Below, piece by piece: positions 7,737-16,163 of a stretch of DNA of 61,753 nt (position 1 is its first letter; each line of letters starts with the position of its first letter). Position numbers and translations under genes: made by a program. This stretch comes from CAIWHR01 sp039931775. Its GTDB lineage: Bacteria > Pseudomonadota > Gammaproteobacteria > Burkholderiales > Casimicrobiaceae. The DNA lies in NCBI GenBank assembly GCA_039931775.1, contig JBDTRG010000132.1:1-61753 (forward strand). Reading direction: 5' to 3'. Under the pieces are notes generated by a model that was not told the origin of the DNA, made no database searches, and was given only the letters and a program-made list of their open reading frames with translations.

Positions 7737-9824
7737 TTACGCGCGCGCGGCGGTCCGGCCGCCGCGGCTGCGGTACCAATGCCACGCGATGAACAACGCG
7801 CTCGCCGCGAAGCCCAATTCGTCGGTGACCGGCTGCGCCGAGACCAGCAGTCCCGCGGCCAGCACCGCGACGATGCGTTCCGGCCAGTTGAGCGGTCCGC
7901 GCAGAAAACCGATCGCCGCACCACCCCAGAGACCGACCGCGATCAGCGCCTTGAACAGCATGTAGGCGGTGTCGAGCAGCGTCCCTCCCTGCAGCATCAG
8001 CGAGGGATCGTAGACCGCCATGTACGGGATCACGAAACCGGCGATCGCGATGTGCGTCGCTTTCCAGCCGGTGCGCATCGGCGAGCCCTTGGATATCGAC
8101 GCCGCGGCGAACGCCGCGAGCGCCACGGGCGGCGTCAGGTCGGCCATGATCCCGAAATAGAAGACGAACATGTGCGACACGATCAGCGGCACCCCGAGCT
8201 TCAGCAGCGCCGGCGCGGCGATCGCGCTGGTGATGATGTAGTTCGGGATCGTCGGTATGCCCATGCCGAGCAGCAGGCAGACCAGCATCGTGAGCACGAG
8301 CGAGGCGAACAGGCTCTTCTCGCCGATCGTCAGGATGAAGTCGGCGAAATTCGACGCCGCGCCGGTCAGCGTCAGGACGCCGATGATCACGCCGACGATC
8401 GCGCAGGCCATCGCGACCGGCAGCGCCTGCTTCGCGCCGTCGGTCAAGCTGCTGCGCATGGTGGCGAGCGTCTCGCGCCCGCCCTTCACGACGAAATTCG
8501 CGGCGACGAGCAGCGCAATCGCAATGATGACCGGCCAGATCCCGTACCGGAAGAAGCTCGCGGTGGCGAGCCCGAGCGCGACCCAGAACGCGACGCGAAA
8601 GGCCGTCGACGCGAAGCCCGCGGCAATGCCGATGCCGAGGATCAGCATCGCCGTGAGCGCGAGGCCGATGATGCCCGCGAACATCGGCGTGAAGCCGTCG
8701 AACAGCATGAACACCAGCACGGCAAGCGGCAGCACCAGAAACCACTGCTTACGGATCGCTGTCCACGGGTTGGGACACTCGTCCTTCGGCATCCCAGTGA
8801 GTCCTGCGCGGCCCGCCTCCAGATGGACCATCCAGAACGCGGTCACGTAGTAGAGGAGCGCCGGGATTACGGCCGCCTTGACGATCGTCACGTAGGGGAC
8901 GTTGAGCGTTTCCGCCATGATGAACGCGACGGCGCCCATCACCGGCGGCATGATCTGGCCGCCCATGCTGGAGGTCGCCTCGACCGCGCCGGCGAACACC
9001 GGCGTGTAGCCGAAGCGCTTCATCAGCGGGATCGTGAACTGCCCGACCGTGAGCACGTTGGCGACCCCCGATCCCGAGATCGTCCCCATGAGGCCCGACG
9101 AGATGACCGCCACCTTTGCGGGTCCGCCGCGTGCGTGCCCGACGAAGCCCAGCGCGATGTTGTTGAAGAGGCCGATCATGCCGGCGTGCTCCAAAAAGCT
9201 GCCGAACAGGATGAACAGGAAGATGTAGGTCGCCGACACCAGCGTCGGGATGCCGTAGATGCCCTCGGTGCCGAGAAAGAGCTGGCCGACGATCTGGTCG
9301 TAGCCGAAGCCGCGGTGCGCGATCAGCGACGGCAGGTACTGTCCGAACAGTCCGTAGGCGAGAAAGGCGCCGCAAATGATCGGCAGCGCAAGCCCGAGGA
9401 TGCGGCGCGCGCCTTCGAACACCAGCACGATCATCAGCGTGCCGACGACGAGGTCCGCGGTCGTCGGATCGCCGGAGCGCTGGATCAGCTCGGCCTCGAA
9501 CTCGAGATGGTACAGCGACAGCGCGAACGCAACTGCCGCCAGTATCACGTCGTAGAACGCGATACGGTTCCTTGACGCGCGCCGGCCGATCGGGTGCAAC
9601 AGGAACGCGAGCGCGAGGACGAAGCCGACGTGAATCGAGCGCGTCGGCAGGCTGGACAGCGGCGCGAAGCCCGCGATGACGAGCTGGAAGGCCGAGAATG
9701 CAATCGCGACCGCGGCAACGAGTCTTAGCGCGGCGCCCTTCAATTCGCGGCGCACCCCGAATTCCTCGAAAGGCGCTTCCGCGACCTCGGCGTCCACCTT
9801 CGGCACGTCCGGCATATCGGCCAT
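7737..9824 (-). CDS. TRAP transporter permease, fused 4TM/12TM (DctQM) type
   Basis: A 695-residue polytopic inner-membrane protein in which the small DctQ-like and large DctM-like subunits are fused, the usual form in TAXI-TRAP systems. Hydrophobic segments run throughout. The large-subunit signatures SSGLMGTISGSGVANVLTVG (about residue 245 on) and SSMGGQIMPPVMGAVAF are clear. It should use an ion gradient to import an organic acid or other solute delivered by the TAXI binding protein encoded 82 bases upstream. The substrate cannot be told from sequence; neighbouring threonine deaminase does not prove an amino-acid substrate. Confidence 0.95.
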   Translation of the reverse strand: MADMPDVPKVDAEVAEAPFEEFGVRRELKGAALRLVAAVAIAFSAFQLVIAGFAPLSSLPTRSIHVGFVLALAFLLHPIGRRASRNRIAFYDVILAAVAFALSLYHLEFEAELIQRSGDPTTADLVVGTLMIVLVFEGARRILGLALPIICGAFLAYGLFGQYLPSLIAHRGFGYDQIVGQLFLGTEGIYGIPTLVSATYIFLFILFGSFLEHAGMIGLFNNIALGFVGHARGGPAKVAVISSGLMGTISGSGVANVLTVGQFTIPLMKRFGYTPVFAGAVEATSSMGGQIMPPVMGAVAFIMAETLNVPYVTIVKAAVIPALLYYVTAFWMVHLEAGRAGLTGMPKDECPNPWTAIRKQWFLVLPLAVLVFMLFDGFTPMFAGIIGLALTAMLILGIGIAAGFASTAFRVAFWVALGLATASFFRYGIWPVIIAIALLVAANFVVKGGRETLATMRSSLTDGAKQALPVAMACAIVGVIIGVLTLTGAASNFADFILTIGEKSLFASLVLTMLVCLLLGMGIPTIPNYIITSAIAAPALLKLGVPLIVSHMFVFYFGIMADLTPPVALAAFAAASISKGSPMRTGWKATHIAIAGFVIPYMAVYDPSLMLQGGTLLDTAYMLFKALIAVGLWGGAAIGFLRGPLNWPERIVAVLAAGLLVSAQPVTDELGFAASALFIAWHWYRSRGGRTAARA

Positions 9825-9906
9825 CAGCGTTTCCGCGCCATCGGCGTCGGACCGGTCGCTCGCGGGGTCGGGGCCCGGAGTGACGCCGGCCGCGCCGGCG
9901 TCCGCC

Positions 9907-10860
9907 TCACTTGATCAGGCCGACCTCCCGATAATACTTTTCGGCCCCCGGGTGCAGCGGCACCGGCATGCCTTCCAGCGCATTCTTGAGGACGATCGCC
10001 TTGGCCGCCGAGTGCGCGGCGACGAGCTGGTCGAGGTTCGTCCACAGCGCCTTCGTCATGGCGTAGGCGATCTCGGTGCTGACGCCTTCGTGCGTGACGA
10101 GGTAATTCTGGACGGCGACCGCGGGGACGTCCGCGGTTTGCCCCTTGTACGTGTTTGCCGGAATGGAAGCGGCGATGTAGGCGGGATCGTTGGTTTTTTT
10201 TGCGACGTCGGCCGGAATGGCGACGATGACGATGTCCACCGACGTTGCGAGGTCGCGCAGCGACGCGACGCCGAGACCCGCCGATTGCAGCGTGACGTCG
10301 AGCTGGCGGTTCTTCATCAGCTCGACGGACTCCCCGAACGGCAGATATTCGACCTTGGCGAAATCCTTGTACGTGATGCCCGCGGCCTGGAGGATCGCCC
10401 GCGCGTTGAGCTCGGTGCCCGATTTCGGCGCCCCGACCGATATCTTCTTTCCCTTGAGGTCGGCGAGCGTCCGAATGCCCGCATCTGCACGCGCGACGAT
10501 CTGGATGTAGTTCGGGTAGATCGCCGCGATGCCGCGCAGCTTCTTCAAGGGCGACTTGAAGCCGGCCTCTTCATTACCCTTCCACGCGTCCGACAGCGAG
10601 TCGCCGAGCGTGAATGCGATCTCGCCGCGTCCTGCCTGCAGCAGGTTGAGGTTTTCGACCGACGCCTTGGTCGACTGGACGGACGTCTTCACACCGGGCA
10701 GCGCCTTGCCGATGACGGTGGAAAGCGCGACGCCGAGTGGATAGTAGACGCCGCTCGTGCCGCCGGTCAGCACGTTGATGAAGGTGTCGGCCGCTGCCGC
10801 GGGCATCGAAAGGCCGATCGCGACGATGAACGCGACGGCGCCGCGAGAAAGGCTGAACAT
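9907..10860 (-). CDS. TAXI family TRAP solute-binding protein
   Basis: A 317-residue periplasmic receptor with a signal peptide (about 1-23, ending AAAADT). The TAXI hallmark GGTSGVYYPLG follows at about residues 33-43 and gives the family its character. It is the ligand-binding partner of the fused permease downstream. Residues KKTND near position 220 are encoded by an unbroken run of eight A on the coding strand (T at 10194-10201), an unusual homopolymer in DNA this GC-rich. The gene is preceded by a 5' region with a perfect TATAAT hexamer (10948-10953) and a small hairpin. Confidence 0.95.
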   Translation of the reverse strand: MFSLSRGAVAFIVAIGLSMPAAAADTFINVLTGGTSGVYYPLGVALSTVIGKALPGVKTSVQSTKASVENLNLLQAGRGEIAFTLGDSLSDAWKGNEEAGFKSPLKKLRGIAAIYPNYIQIVARADAGIRTLADLKGKKISVGAPKSGTELNARAILQAAGITYKDFAKVEYLPFGESVELMKNRQLDVTLQSAGLGVASLRDLATSVDIVIVAIPADVAKKTNDPAYIAASIPANTYKGQTADVPAVAVQNYLVTHEGVSTEIAYAMTKALWTNLDQLVAAHSAAKAIVLKNALEGMPVPLHPGAEKYYREVGLIK

Positions 10861-10891
10861 GGATACTCCTCCGTTGGATTCAGCCGCTTCG

Positions 10892-10911
10892 CAGGACGTT
10901 TGCGCGTCCTG
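10892..10911 (-). other. Small hairpin in TAXI leader
   Basis: CAGGACG and CGTCCTG form a perfect 7-bp stem around a 6-nt loop, between the candidate TATAAT at 10948 and the TAXI start at 10860. In the transcript it would sit about 30 bases before the start codon. It could affect mRNA stability or initiation; no function is shown. Confidence 0.35.
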
Positions 10912-10947
10912 GAGGGGCGGCGGGCGTAGTTAAGGCCGACTGGAAAT

Positions 10948-10953
10948 ATTATA
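10948..10953 (-). promoter_or_regulatory. Candidate -10 element for the TAXI-TRAP operon
   Basis: The minus strand reads TATAAT exactly, 88 bases before the TAXI start codon and downstream of the threonine deaminase stop. No good TTGACA-like -35 is visible at 16-18 bases upstream, so the promoter may need an activator. The 166-base gap between the two genes supports a separate transcription start here. Confidence 0.42.
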
Positions 10954-11026
10954 GCGCACGGCCCGGCGTCCCGATGCGGACGCCGGCGGGACGGTGCACG
11001 GCGATTTCCTGCCGGCGCTCGCCCGG

Positions 11027-12244
11027 TCAGCCGATCGGCTTCATGCCGGCCGATTCGAGCGCGTCGTGCAGCCGCTTGACGTGCGCATGGCCGGTCGTCT
11101 CCGCGACGCAGACGACGCGCACCGCGGACAGGTCCGGCCCCGAAAACGCGCGGTCGTGATCGACCTCCTTGATGGAGGCGCCCGCCGCCGCGATGATCTC
11201 GGCGAGGCGGGCGAGCCCGCCGGGACGATCGCTGATCGACACGCTGAACCGGCACAGCCTTCCGTCGGCGACGAGGCCGACTTCGATCACACGGCCGAGC
11301 GCCGACGAGTCGATGTTGCCGCCGGCCAGCACCAGCACGACCTTCCTGCCTTTCAGCGCGTCGAGCCGGCCGCCGAGGAACGCGGCGAGCGGCGTTGCGC
11401 CCGCACCTTCGACGACGCTCTTCTCCAGTTCGATGAGGCGCAGGATCGCGAGCGCGATCGACGCTTCGTCGACGGTGACGACGCGATCGACGACGCGCCG
11501 GACGATGTCGAACGGCACGGCGCCGAGCTGCGCGACGGCGAGACCGTCGGCAAGCGTCGGGGACAGCGGGACGAGCGTCGGTGCGCCGTTCGCTAGCGCC
11601 GCGGTGAACGATGCCGCACGCTCGGGCTCGACGCCGATCATCGCAACGCCTGGCGCCTTGGCTTTGACGGCGATCCCGATCCCGGCGATCAGCCCACCGC
11701 CGCCCACCGGCACGACGATCGCCTCCACATCCGGCGTCTGCTCGAGGATCTCGAGGCCCATCGTGCCCTGGCCGGCGACGACGTGCGCGTTGTCGAACGG
11801 ATGGATGAACGTCAGCCCGTCGCGCGTGGCGATCTCGCCGGCGTGTGCGCGCGCCTCGGTCAGGTCGACGCCGTGCAGGATCACCGTGGCGCCGAACTGC
11901 CGGCAGTTGGTGACCTTGATCAGCGCCGCGAAGACCGGCATGACGACGGTCGCCGGAATGCCGAGGAGGCTCGCGTGGTAAGCGATCCCCTGCGCGTGAT
12001 TGCCGGCCGACGCCGCGATGACGCCGCGCTTGCGCTGCTCGGGCGAAAGCTGCAGCAGCGCGTTGCGCGCGCCGCGTTCCTTGAAGCTTCCGGTACGCTG
12101 CAGGTAGTCGAGCTTGCACCAGACGTGCGCGCCCGTGAGTTGCGACAGCGGTATCGACTCGACGCAAGGCGAGTAATAGACGCCGCCGGCGATGCGAGCG
12201 CGGGCGGCCTCGATGTCGGCTAGCGTGACCGATTCAGTGCCCAT
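11027..12244 (-). CDS. Threonine ammonia-lyase (threonine dehydratase) with ACT domain
   Basis: A 405-residue PLP enzyme that deaminates threonine to 2-oxobutanoate. The Schiff-base lysine is in GSFKERGARN (about residue 55), and the cofactor glycine loop VPVGGGGLIAG lies near residues 175-185. A single C-terminal ACT-type domain (about 330-405) is typical of the roughly 400-residue forms rather than the longer biosynthetic IlvA with two regulatory repeats. The start lies 9 bases after the phosphohexomutase stop, so the two are co-transcribed. Either biosynthetic (isoleucine) or catabolic use is possible. Confidence 0.92.
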   Translation of the reverse strand: MGTESVTLADIEAARARIAGGVYYSPCVESIPLSQLTGAHVWCKLDYLQRTGSFKERGARNALLQLSPEQRKRGVIAASAGNHAQGIAYHASLLGIPATVVMPVFAALIKVTNCRQFGATVILHGVDLTEARAHAGEIATRDGLTFIHPFDNAHVVAGQGTMGLEILEQTPDVEAIVVPVGGGGLIAGIGIAVKAKAPGVAMIGVEPERAASFTAALANGAPTLVPLSPTLADGLAVAQLGAVPFDIVRRVVDRVVTVDEASIALAILRLIELEKSVVEGAGATPLAAFLGGRLDALKGRKVVLVLAGGNIDSSALGRVIEVGLVADGRLCRFSVSISDRPGGLARLAEIIAAAGASIKEVDHDRAFSGPDLSAVRVVCVAETTGHAHVKRLHDALESAGMKPIG

Positions 12245-12253
12245 CTCGACCTC

Positions 12254-13627
12254 TCAGAAGGGCAGAACCATGCCGGGCTTGGCGGCCGTCAGCACGCGCC
12301 GGAATTCGACCTTGATCCGCTCGAGCGCAGCGGCGTTGTCCGCCTCGAAGCGCAACACGATCACCGGCGTCGTGTTGGAACCGCGGGCGAGACCGAATCC
12401 GTCAGGGTACTCGACGCGCAATCCGTCGAGGCGGATCACGTCGGTTGCGCCCGGGAACTCCGCGGTCTCGCCGAGCTTCGCGACAAGCGCGTGGTGTTCG
12501 CCTTCGGCGCAGGCAATGTTGAGCTCGGGCGTCGACACGGCGTCGGGGAGGGCGTCGAGAACCGCCGACGGGTCGTGGTGTCGCGACAGGATCTCGAGGA
12601 GCCGCGCGCCGGCGTAGAGTCCGTCGTCGAAACCATACCAGCGTTCCTTGAAGAACGTATGGCCGCTCATCTCGCCGGCGAGCGCCGCGCCCGTTTCCTT
12701 CATCTTGCCCTTGATCAGAGAGTGGCCGGTCTTCCACAGCAGCGGCACGCCGCGGTGCTGCAGGATCCACGGCTTCAGGTTGCGCGTCGACTTGACGTCA
12801 TAGATCACGGTGGCGCCTGGCACGCGGGACAGCACGTCCGCCGCGAACAGCATCAGCTGCCGGTCGGGGTAGATCACATGGCCGTCGCGGGTGACCACGC
12901 CCAGGCGGTCGCCGTCGCCATCGAACGCGAGGCCGAGCTCGTGCGCGCCGTTGCCGAGCAGTGCGATCAGGTCGGCGAGATTTTCGGGTTTCGACGGGTC
13001 GGGATGGTGATTCGGAAACGTCCCATCGACCTCGCAGAATAGCTCGGTGACCTCGCATCCGAGGCGCCGGAAGAGTGTCCCGGCGAATGCGCCGGCGACC
13101 CCGTTGCCGCAGTCGACCGCGATCTTCATCGGCCGCGCGAGCTTGATGCCGCCGACGACGCGGTCGAGGTACGCGGCCCTGATGTTGGCGGCCCGGTACG
13201 TTCCCGAGCCGGCCGAAAGGCGGCCGGCCTCGATGCGCGTGCGGATCGCCTGGATCTCGTCGCCGGACAGCGTGTCGCCGTCGACAACCATCTTGAGGCC
13301 GTTGTAGTCGGGCGGATTGTGGCTGCCGGTGACCATCACGCTCGACTGCGTACCGAGGTGTTGCGCGGCGAAATACGTCATCGGTGTTGCAACCATGCCG
13401 ACGTCGATGACGTTCGCGCCCGACGCGCGGATGCCGTCGGAGACAGCGCCCGCGAGCTCCGGGCCGGAAAGCCGGCCGTCGCGACCGACGACGAGCGTAT
13501 CGCGCCCGCGCTCCAGCGCGAGGGAGCCCAGCGCCTGTCCAATCGAGCGGACGATGGGCGGGGTCAGAGTCTTGCCGACGACGCCGCGGATGTCGTAGGC
13601 CTTGAAGATTTCCTGGGGGAGCGTCAT
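12254..13627 (-). CDS. Phosphomannomutase/phosphoglucomutase
   Basis: A 457-residue alpha-D-phosphohexomutase of the AlgC/ManB type that interconverts hexose 1- and 6-phosphates for cell-surface polysaccharide or sugar-nucleotide supply. The phosphoserine loop is TGSHNPPDYNG (about residues 101-111), the metal loop is DGDGDR (about 237-242), the sugar-binding loop is GEMSGH near 318, and the phosphate-binding domain lies at the C-terminus. Length matches the family. It is followed after 9 bases by threonine deaminase and preceded 42 bases away by a YheT-type hydrolase on the same strand. Confidence 0.95.
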   Translation of the reverse strand: MTLPQEIFKAYDIRGVVGKTLTPPIVRSIGQALGSLALERGRDTLVVGRDGRLSGPELAGAVSDGIRASGANVIDVGMVATPMTYFAAQHLGTQSSVMVTGSHNPPDYNGLKMVVDGDTLSGDEIQAIRTRIEAGRLSAGSGTYRAANIRAAYLDRVVGGIKLARPMKIAVDCGNGVAGAFAGTLFRRLGCEVTELFCEVDGTFPNHHPDPSKPENLADLIALLGNGAHELGLAFDGDGDRLGVVTRDGHVIYPDRQLMLFAADVLSRVPGATVIYDVKSTRNLKPWILQHRGVPLLWKTGHSLIKGKMKETGAALAGEMSGHTFFKERWYGFDDGLYAGARLLEILSRHHDPSAVLDALPDAVSTPELNIACAEGEHHALVAKLGETAEFPGATDVIRLDGLRVEYPDGFGLARGSNTTPVIVLRFEADNAAALERIKVEFRRVLTAAKPGMVLPF

Positions 13628-13669
13628 CGCTTGGGCCGGTATTGCATGGGTGGGCGCACGTTCGAAGCG

Positions 13670-14632
13670 TCAGCGCCGGTGCAGGAAGAAGTCTAGCAGG
13701 CGTCGCGGAAGCCATTCGAGGTTGCCGGGGAAGCGCCCGGTGAGAAACCCGACGTGACCGCCGTGCTCGGGTTGCAGCAACAGCACGTCGCGGCTGACCT
13801 CGCGCTCTACCGGCAGCGATTCCCTCGGGACGAACGGATCGTTCTTCGCGTTCAACACGAGCGTGGGCACGGCGATGCTCGCGAGCCACGGCTTGCTCGA
13901 TGCGCGCCTCCAGTAATCCGTCGCGCCGTCGAAGCCATGCAGCAGCGATGTCACGACGTCGTCGAAGTCGTACATCGTACGCACGCGGCGTATGCGCTCG
14001 TCGTCGAGGAGGCCCGGATATCGCTGCGCCATCGCGAGGCTCTTCGGCTTCAGCGTGCTCAGGAAATTGCGCGTGTAGATGCGATTGGCGCCCTTGCCGA
14101 TTGCGATGCCGGCGCTCTCGAGATCGAGCGGCGTCGACACCGCGGCCGCCGCGGCGACGAAGCGCGCGCCATCGCCCATCCGGCCGAGCCAGTTGATGAG
14201 CACGCTGCCGCCGACCGAGACGCCGACGAGGTACAGGGTCGTGAACGCCGGAATGCGCGCGCGGACGGCGGTGATGAGCGACTCCAGTTCCGCGTGGTCG
14301 CCGGAATGGTAGGCGCGCGGCAGGCGATTGGGCTCGCCGCCGCAACCGCGGAAATGCGGTATCACGCCGCGCCAACCGCGTGCCGCCAGCATCGACATCA
14401 GCATCCGGGCATAGTGCGAGTCGGAACTGCCTTCGAGTCCATGGAACAGCACCACCAGCGGCGCACTTGCTGATGCATTGGGCACATCGAGCCAGTCGAA
14501 ATCCCAGAAGTCGCCGTCCGGCGCGTCGACGCGCTCGCGGCGGTAGGGCACGGCCGGCCGCGGCAACAGGTAGGGCCAGATCGTCTGCGCGTGCCCCCCG
14601 GGAAGCCAGGCCGGGCTTCGATAAAGCGCCAT
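13670..14632 (-). CDS. YheT-family alpha/beta hydrolase
   Basis: A 320-residue alpha/beta-hydrolase of the YheT/ABHD group. The family N-terminus LPGGHAQTIWP (about residues 10-20) is clear. The nucleophile elbow is GVSVGGSVL (about 140), the acid is in NAKNDPFVP and the catalytic histidine is in HGGHVGF near residue 292. Relatives are esterases of uncertain physiological substrate. The ATG at 14632 is chosen because upstream extension runs into the PPK2 gene. It lies 46 bases after that gene and 42 before the phosphohexomutase. Confidence 0.9.
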   Translation of the reverse strand: MALYRSPAWLPGGHAQTIWPYLLPRPAVPYRRERVDAPDGDFWDFDWLDVPNASASAPLVVLFHGLEGSSDSHYARMLMSMLAARGWRGVIPHFRGCGGEPNRLPRAYHSGDHAELESLITAVRARIPAFTTLYLVGVSVGGSVLINWLGRMGDGARFVAAAAAVSTPLDLESAGIAIGKGANRIYTRNFLSTLKPKSLAMAQRYPGLLDDERIRRVRTMYDFDDVVTSLLHGFDGATDYWRRASSKPWLASIAVPTLVLNAKNDPFVPRESLPVEREVSRDVLLLQPEHGGHVGFLTGRFPGNLEWLPRRLLDFFLHRR

Positions 14633-14678
14633 CGGCGCATCGACGGCAGCGGAGGCCGGCAGCGTTTCCCCCGCCCCG

Positions 14679-16163
14679 TCAGCCAAGCGCCGCCTCGAGC
14701 CGTTTGACGATAGTCTTGAGGATCTTGACCCTCGCGTAGTTCTTGTCTTCGGCCTCGATGAGCGACCACGGCGCGATTTCGGTGCTCGTCCGATCGACCA
14801 TGTCGCAGACAGCCTTCTCGTACGCATTCCACTTCTTGCGGTTGCGCCAGTCCTCGGCGGTGATCTTGAAGCGCTTGAACGAGATCTTCTCGCGCGCCCG
14901 GAACCGCCGCAGTTGCTCCTCCAGGCTGATCTGCAGCCAGAACTTGACGACGACGGCGTTGCCGTCGGTCAGGTGCTCTTCGAACTGGTTGATTTCATCG
15001 TAGGCGCGCATCCAGTCCGCGACGCTGCAGAAGCCCTCGACGCGCTCGACCAGCACGCGGCCATACCACGAGCGGTCGAAGATCGCGATGCCGCCCAACG
15101 GCGGCACCTGCCGCCAGAATCGCCAAAGGTACGGATGCGCGCTTTCCTCGTCGGTCGGCGCGGCGACCGGCACCGTCACGTACCGATGCGCGTCGAACGC
15201 GGCGGTGACGCGACGAATGGCGCCGCCCTTGCCGGCGGCGTCGGCGCCTTCGAAGGCGAGGATCAGCGATCGTTCGGCGAAGCGTCGATGGCGGATCAGG
15301 CGCGCGAGCTTCCCCTGGAATTTGTCGATGGCGCTTGCGTACTCCTTGTCCGAAAGTGCCTTCGACAGGTCGAGGTCGCGGATCAGCTTGGTGTTGTCTA
15401 TCACCGACGGTGCGACCGGGGGGGTGGCGCGGGAAGGGGCGACAGGGCGTTTCGGCTTGAGCGCGCGCTGCATCGCCTCGAGCAGGATCTTGCCCACGGT
15501 CAGGCTCCGGTAGCGATCGTCGGTGCCTTCGACGACGTACCAGGGGGCCTCGCCCGTCGAAGTCTCGCGCAACACGGTTTCCCAGAGTTTGTGCGACTTG
15601 CTGTAAATGTGCCACGCGTCCCAGTCGCGCCGCGTGACGCGCCAGCTTGTGCGCGGATCGCTCTCCAGCCGTTCGAGGCGCTTCCGCTGGTTCTTTCTCG
15701 ACAGGTGGATCCAGAACTTCAACAGGACAAGGCCCTCGTCGGCGAGCATCCGCTCGTGGTGCCTGATCGATTCGAGGTGCAATTGCAACCGCTCTTCGTT
15801 GATCTTTCCGTGCAAGTGCGCGACGAGCGATTCGGTGTACCAGGCGTTCATGAAGATGCCGACCCGGCCGATCGGAGGCAGCGCGCGCCAGTATCGCCAC
15901 GCCAAAGGGTGCGACAGGTCCTCGCCGGTGCGGGGGCCGAACGCAATGACGCGGATGTGCCGCGGATCCATCCACTCGGTGAGCTTGTTCGCCGTCTCGC
16001 CGCGGCCGCCGGCCTCCACGCCGGAGATGATCAGCAGCACGGGACCCCGGCCCGATTGGCTCAGGTCCCATTGCGCATTGAGCAGCGCCTCGCGCAGCTT
16101 CGGCTCCTCGCGCGCGTAGTCCTCTTTCGATGTCTGGTGGCCGATCTCGGCAGATTCAAGCAT
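14679..16163 (-). CDS. Two-domain PPK2-type polyphosphate kinase (polyphosphate:AMP phosphotransferase-like)
   Basis: A 494-residue protein with two PPK2 domains (about 15-235 and 265-494). The C-terminal copy has an intact Walker A (GADAAGKGG, 306-314) and Walker B with Asp-Arg (AIFDRSWYGR, about 360-369). The N-terminal copy is degenerate: GVEAGGRGE (48-56) has Arg for the Walker A lysine, and FMNAWYTE replaces the FDRSWYGR segment. Two-domain PPK2 enzymes phosphorylate AMP to ADP from polyphosphate, so this activity is the likely one, carried by the C-terminal domain. The ATG at 16163 overlaps the CYTH-CHAD stop by 8 bases, which implies translational coupling. Confidence 0.92.
   Translation of the reverse strand: MLESAEIGHQTSKEDYAREEPKLREALLNAQWDLSQSGRGPVLLIISGVEAGGRGETANKLTEWMDPRHIRVIAFGPRTGEDLSHPLAWRYWRALPPIGRVGIFMNAWYTESLVAHLHGKINEERLQLHLESIRHHERMLADEGLVLLKFWIHLSRKNQRKRLERLESDPRTSWRVTRRDWDAWHIYSKSHKLWETVLRETSTGEAPWYVVEGTDDRYRSLTVGKILLEAMQRALKPKRPVAPSRATPPVAPSVIDNTKLIRDLDLSKALSDKEYASAIDKFQGKLARLIRHRRFAERSLILAFEGADAAGKGGAIRRVTAAFDAHRYVTVPVAAPTDEESAHPYLWRFWRQVPPLGGIAIFDRSWYGRVLVERVEGFCSVADWMRAYDEINQFEEHLTDGNAVVVKFWLQISLEEQLRRFRAREKISFKRFKITAEDWRNRKKWNAYEKAVCDMVDRTSTEIAPWSLIEAEDKNYARVKILKTIVKRLEAALG

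Noticed and set aside
7779..9575. 598-codon plus-strand frame opposite the TRAP permease
   Set aside because: Extremely Arg/Asp/His-rich translation of an antisense strand; the hydrophobic permease frame is the real one.
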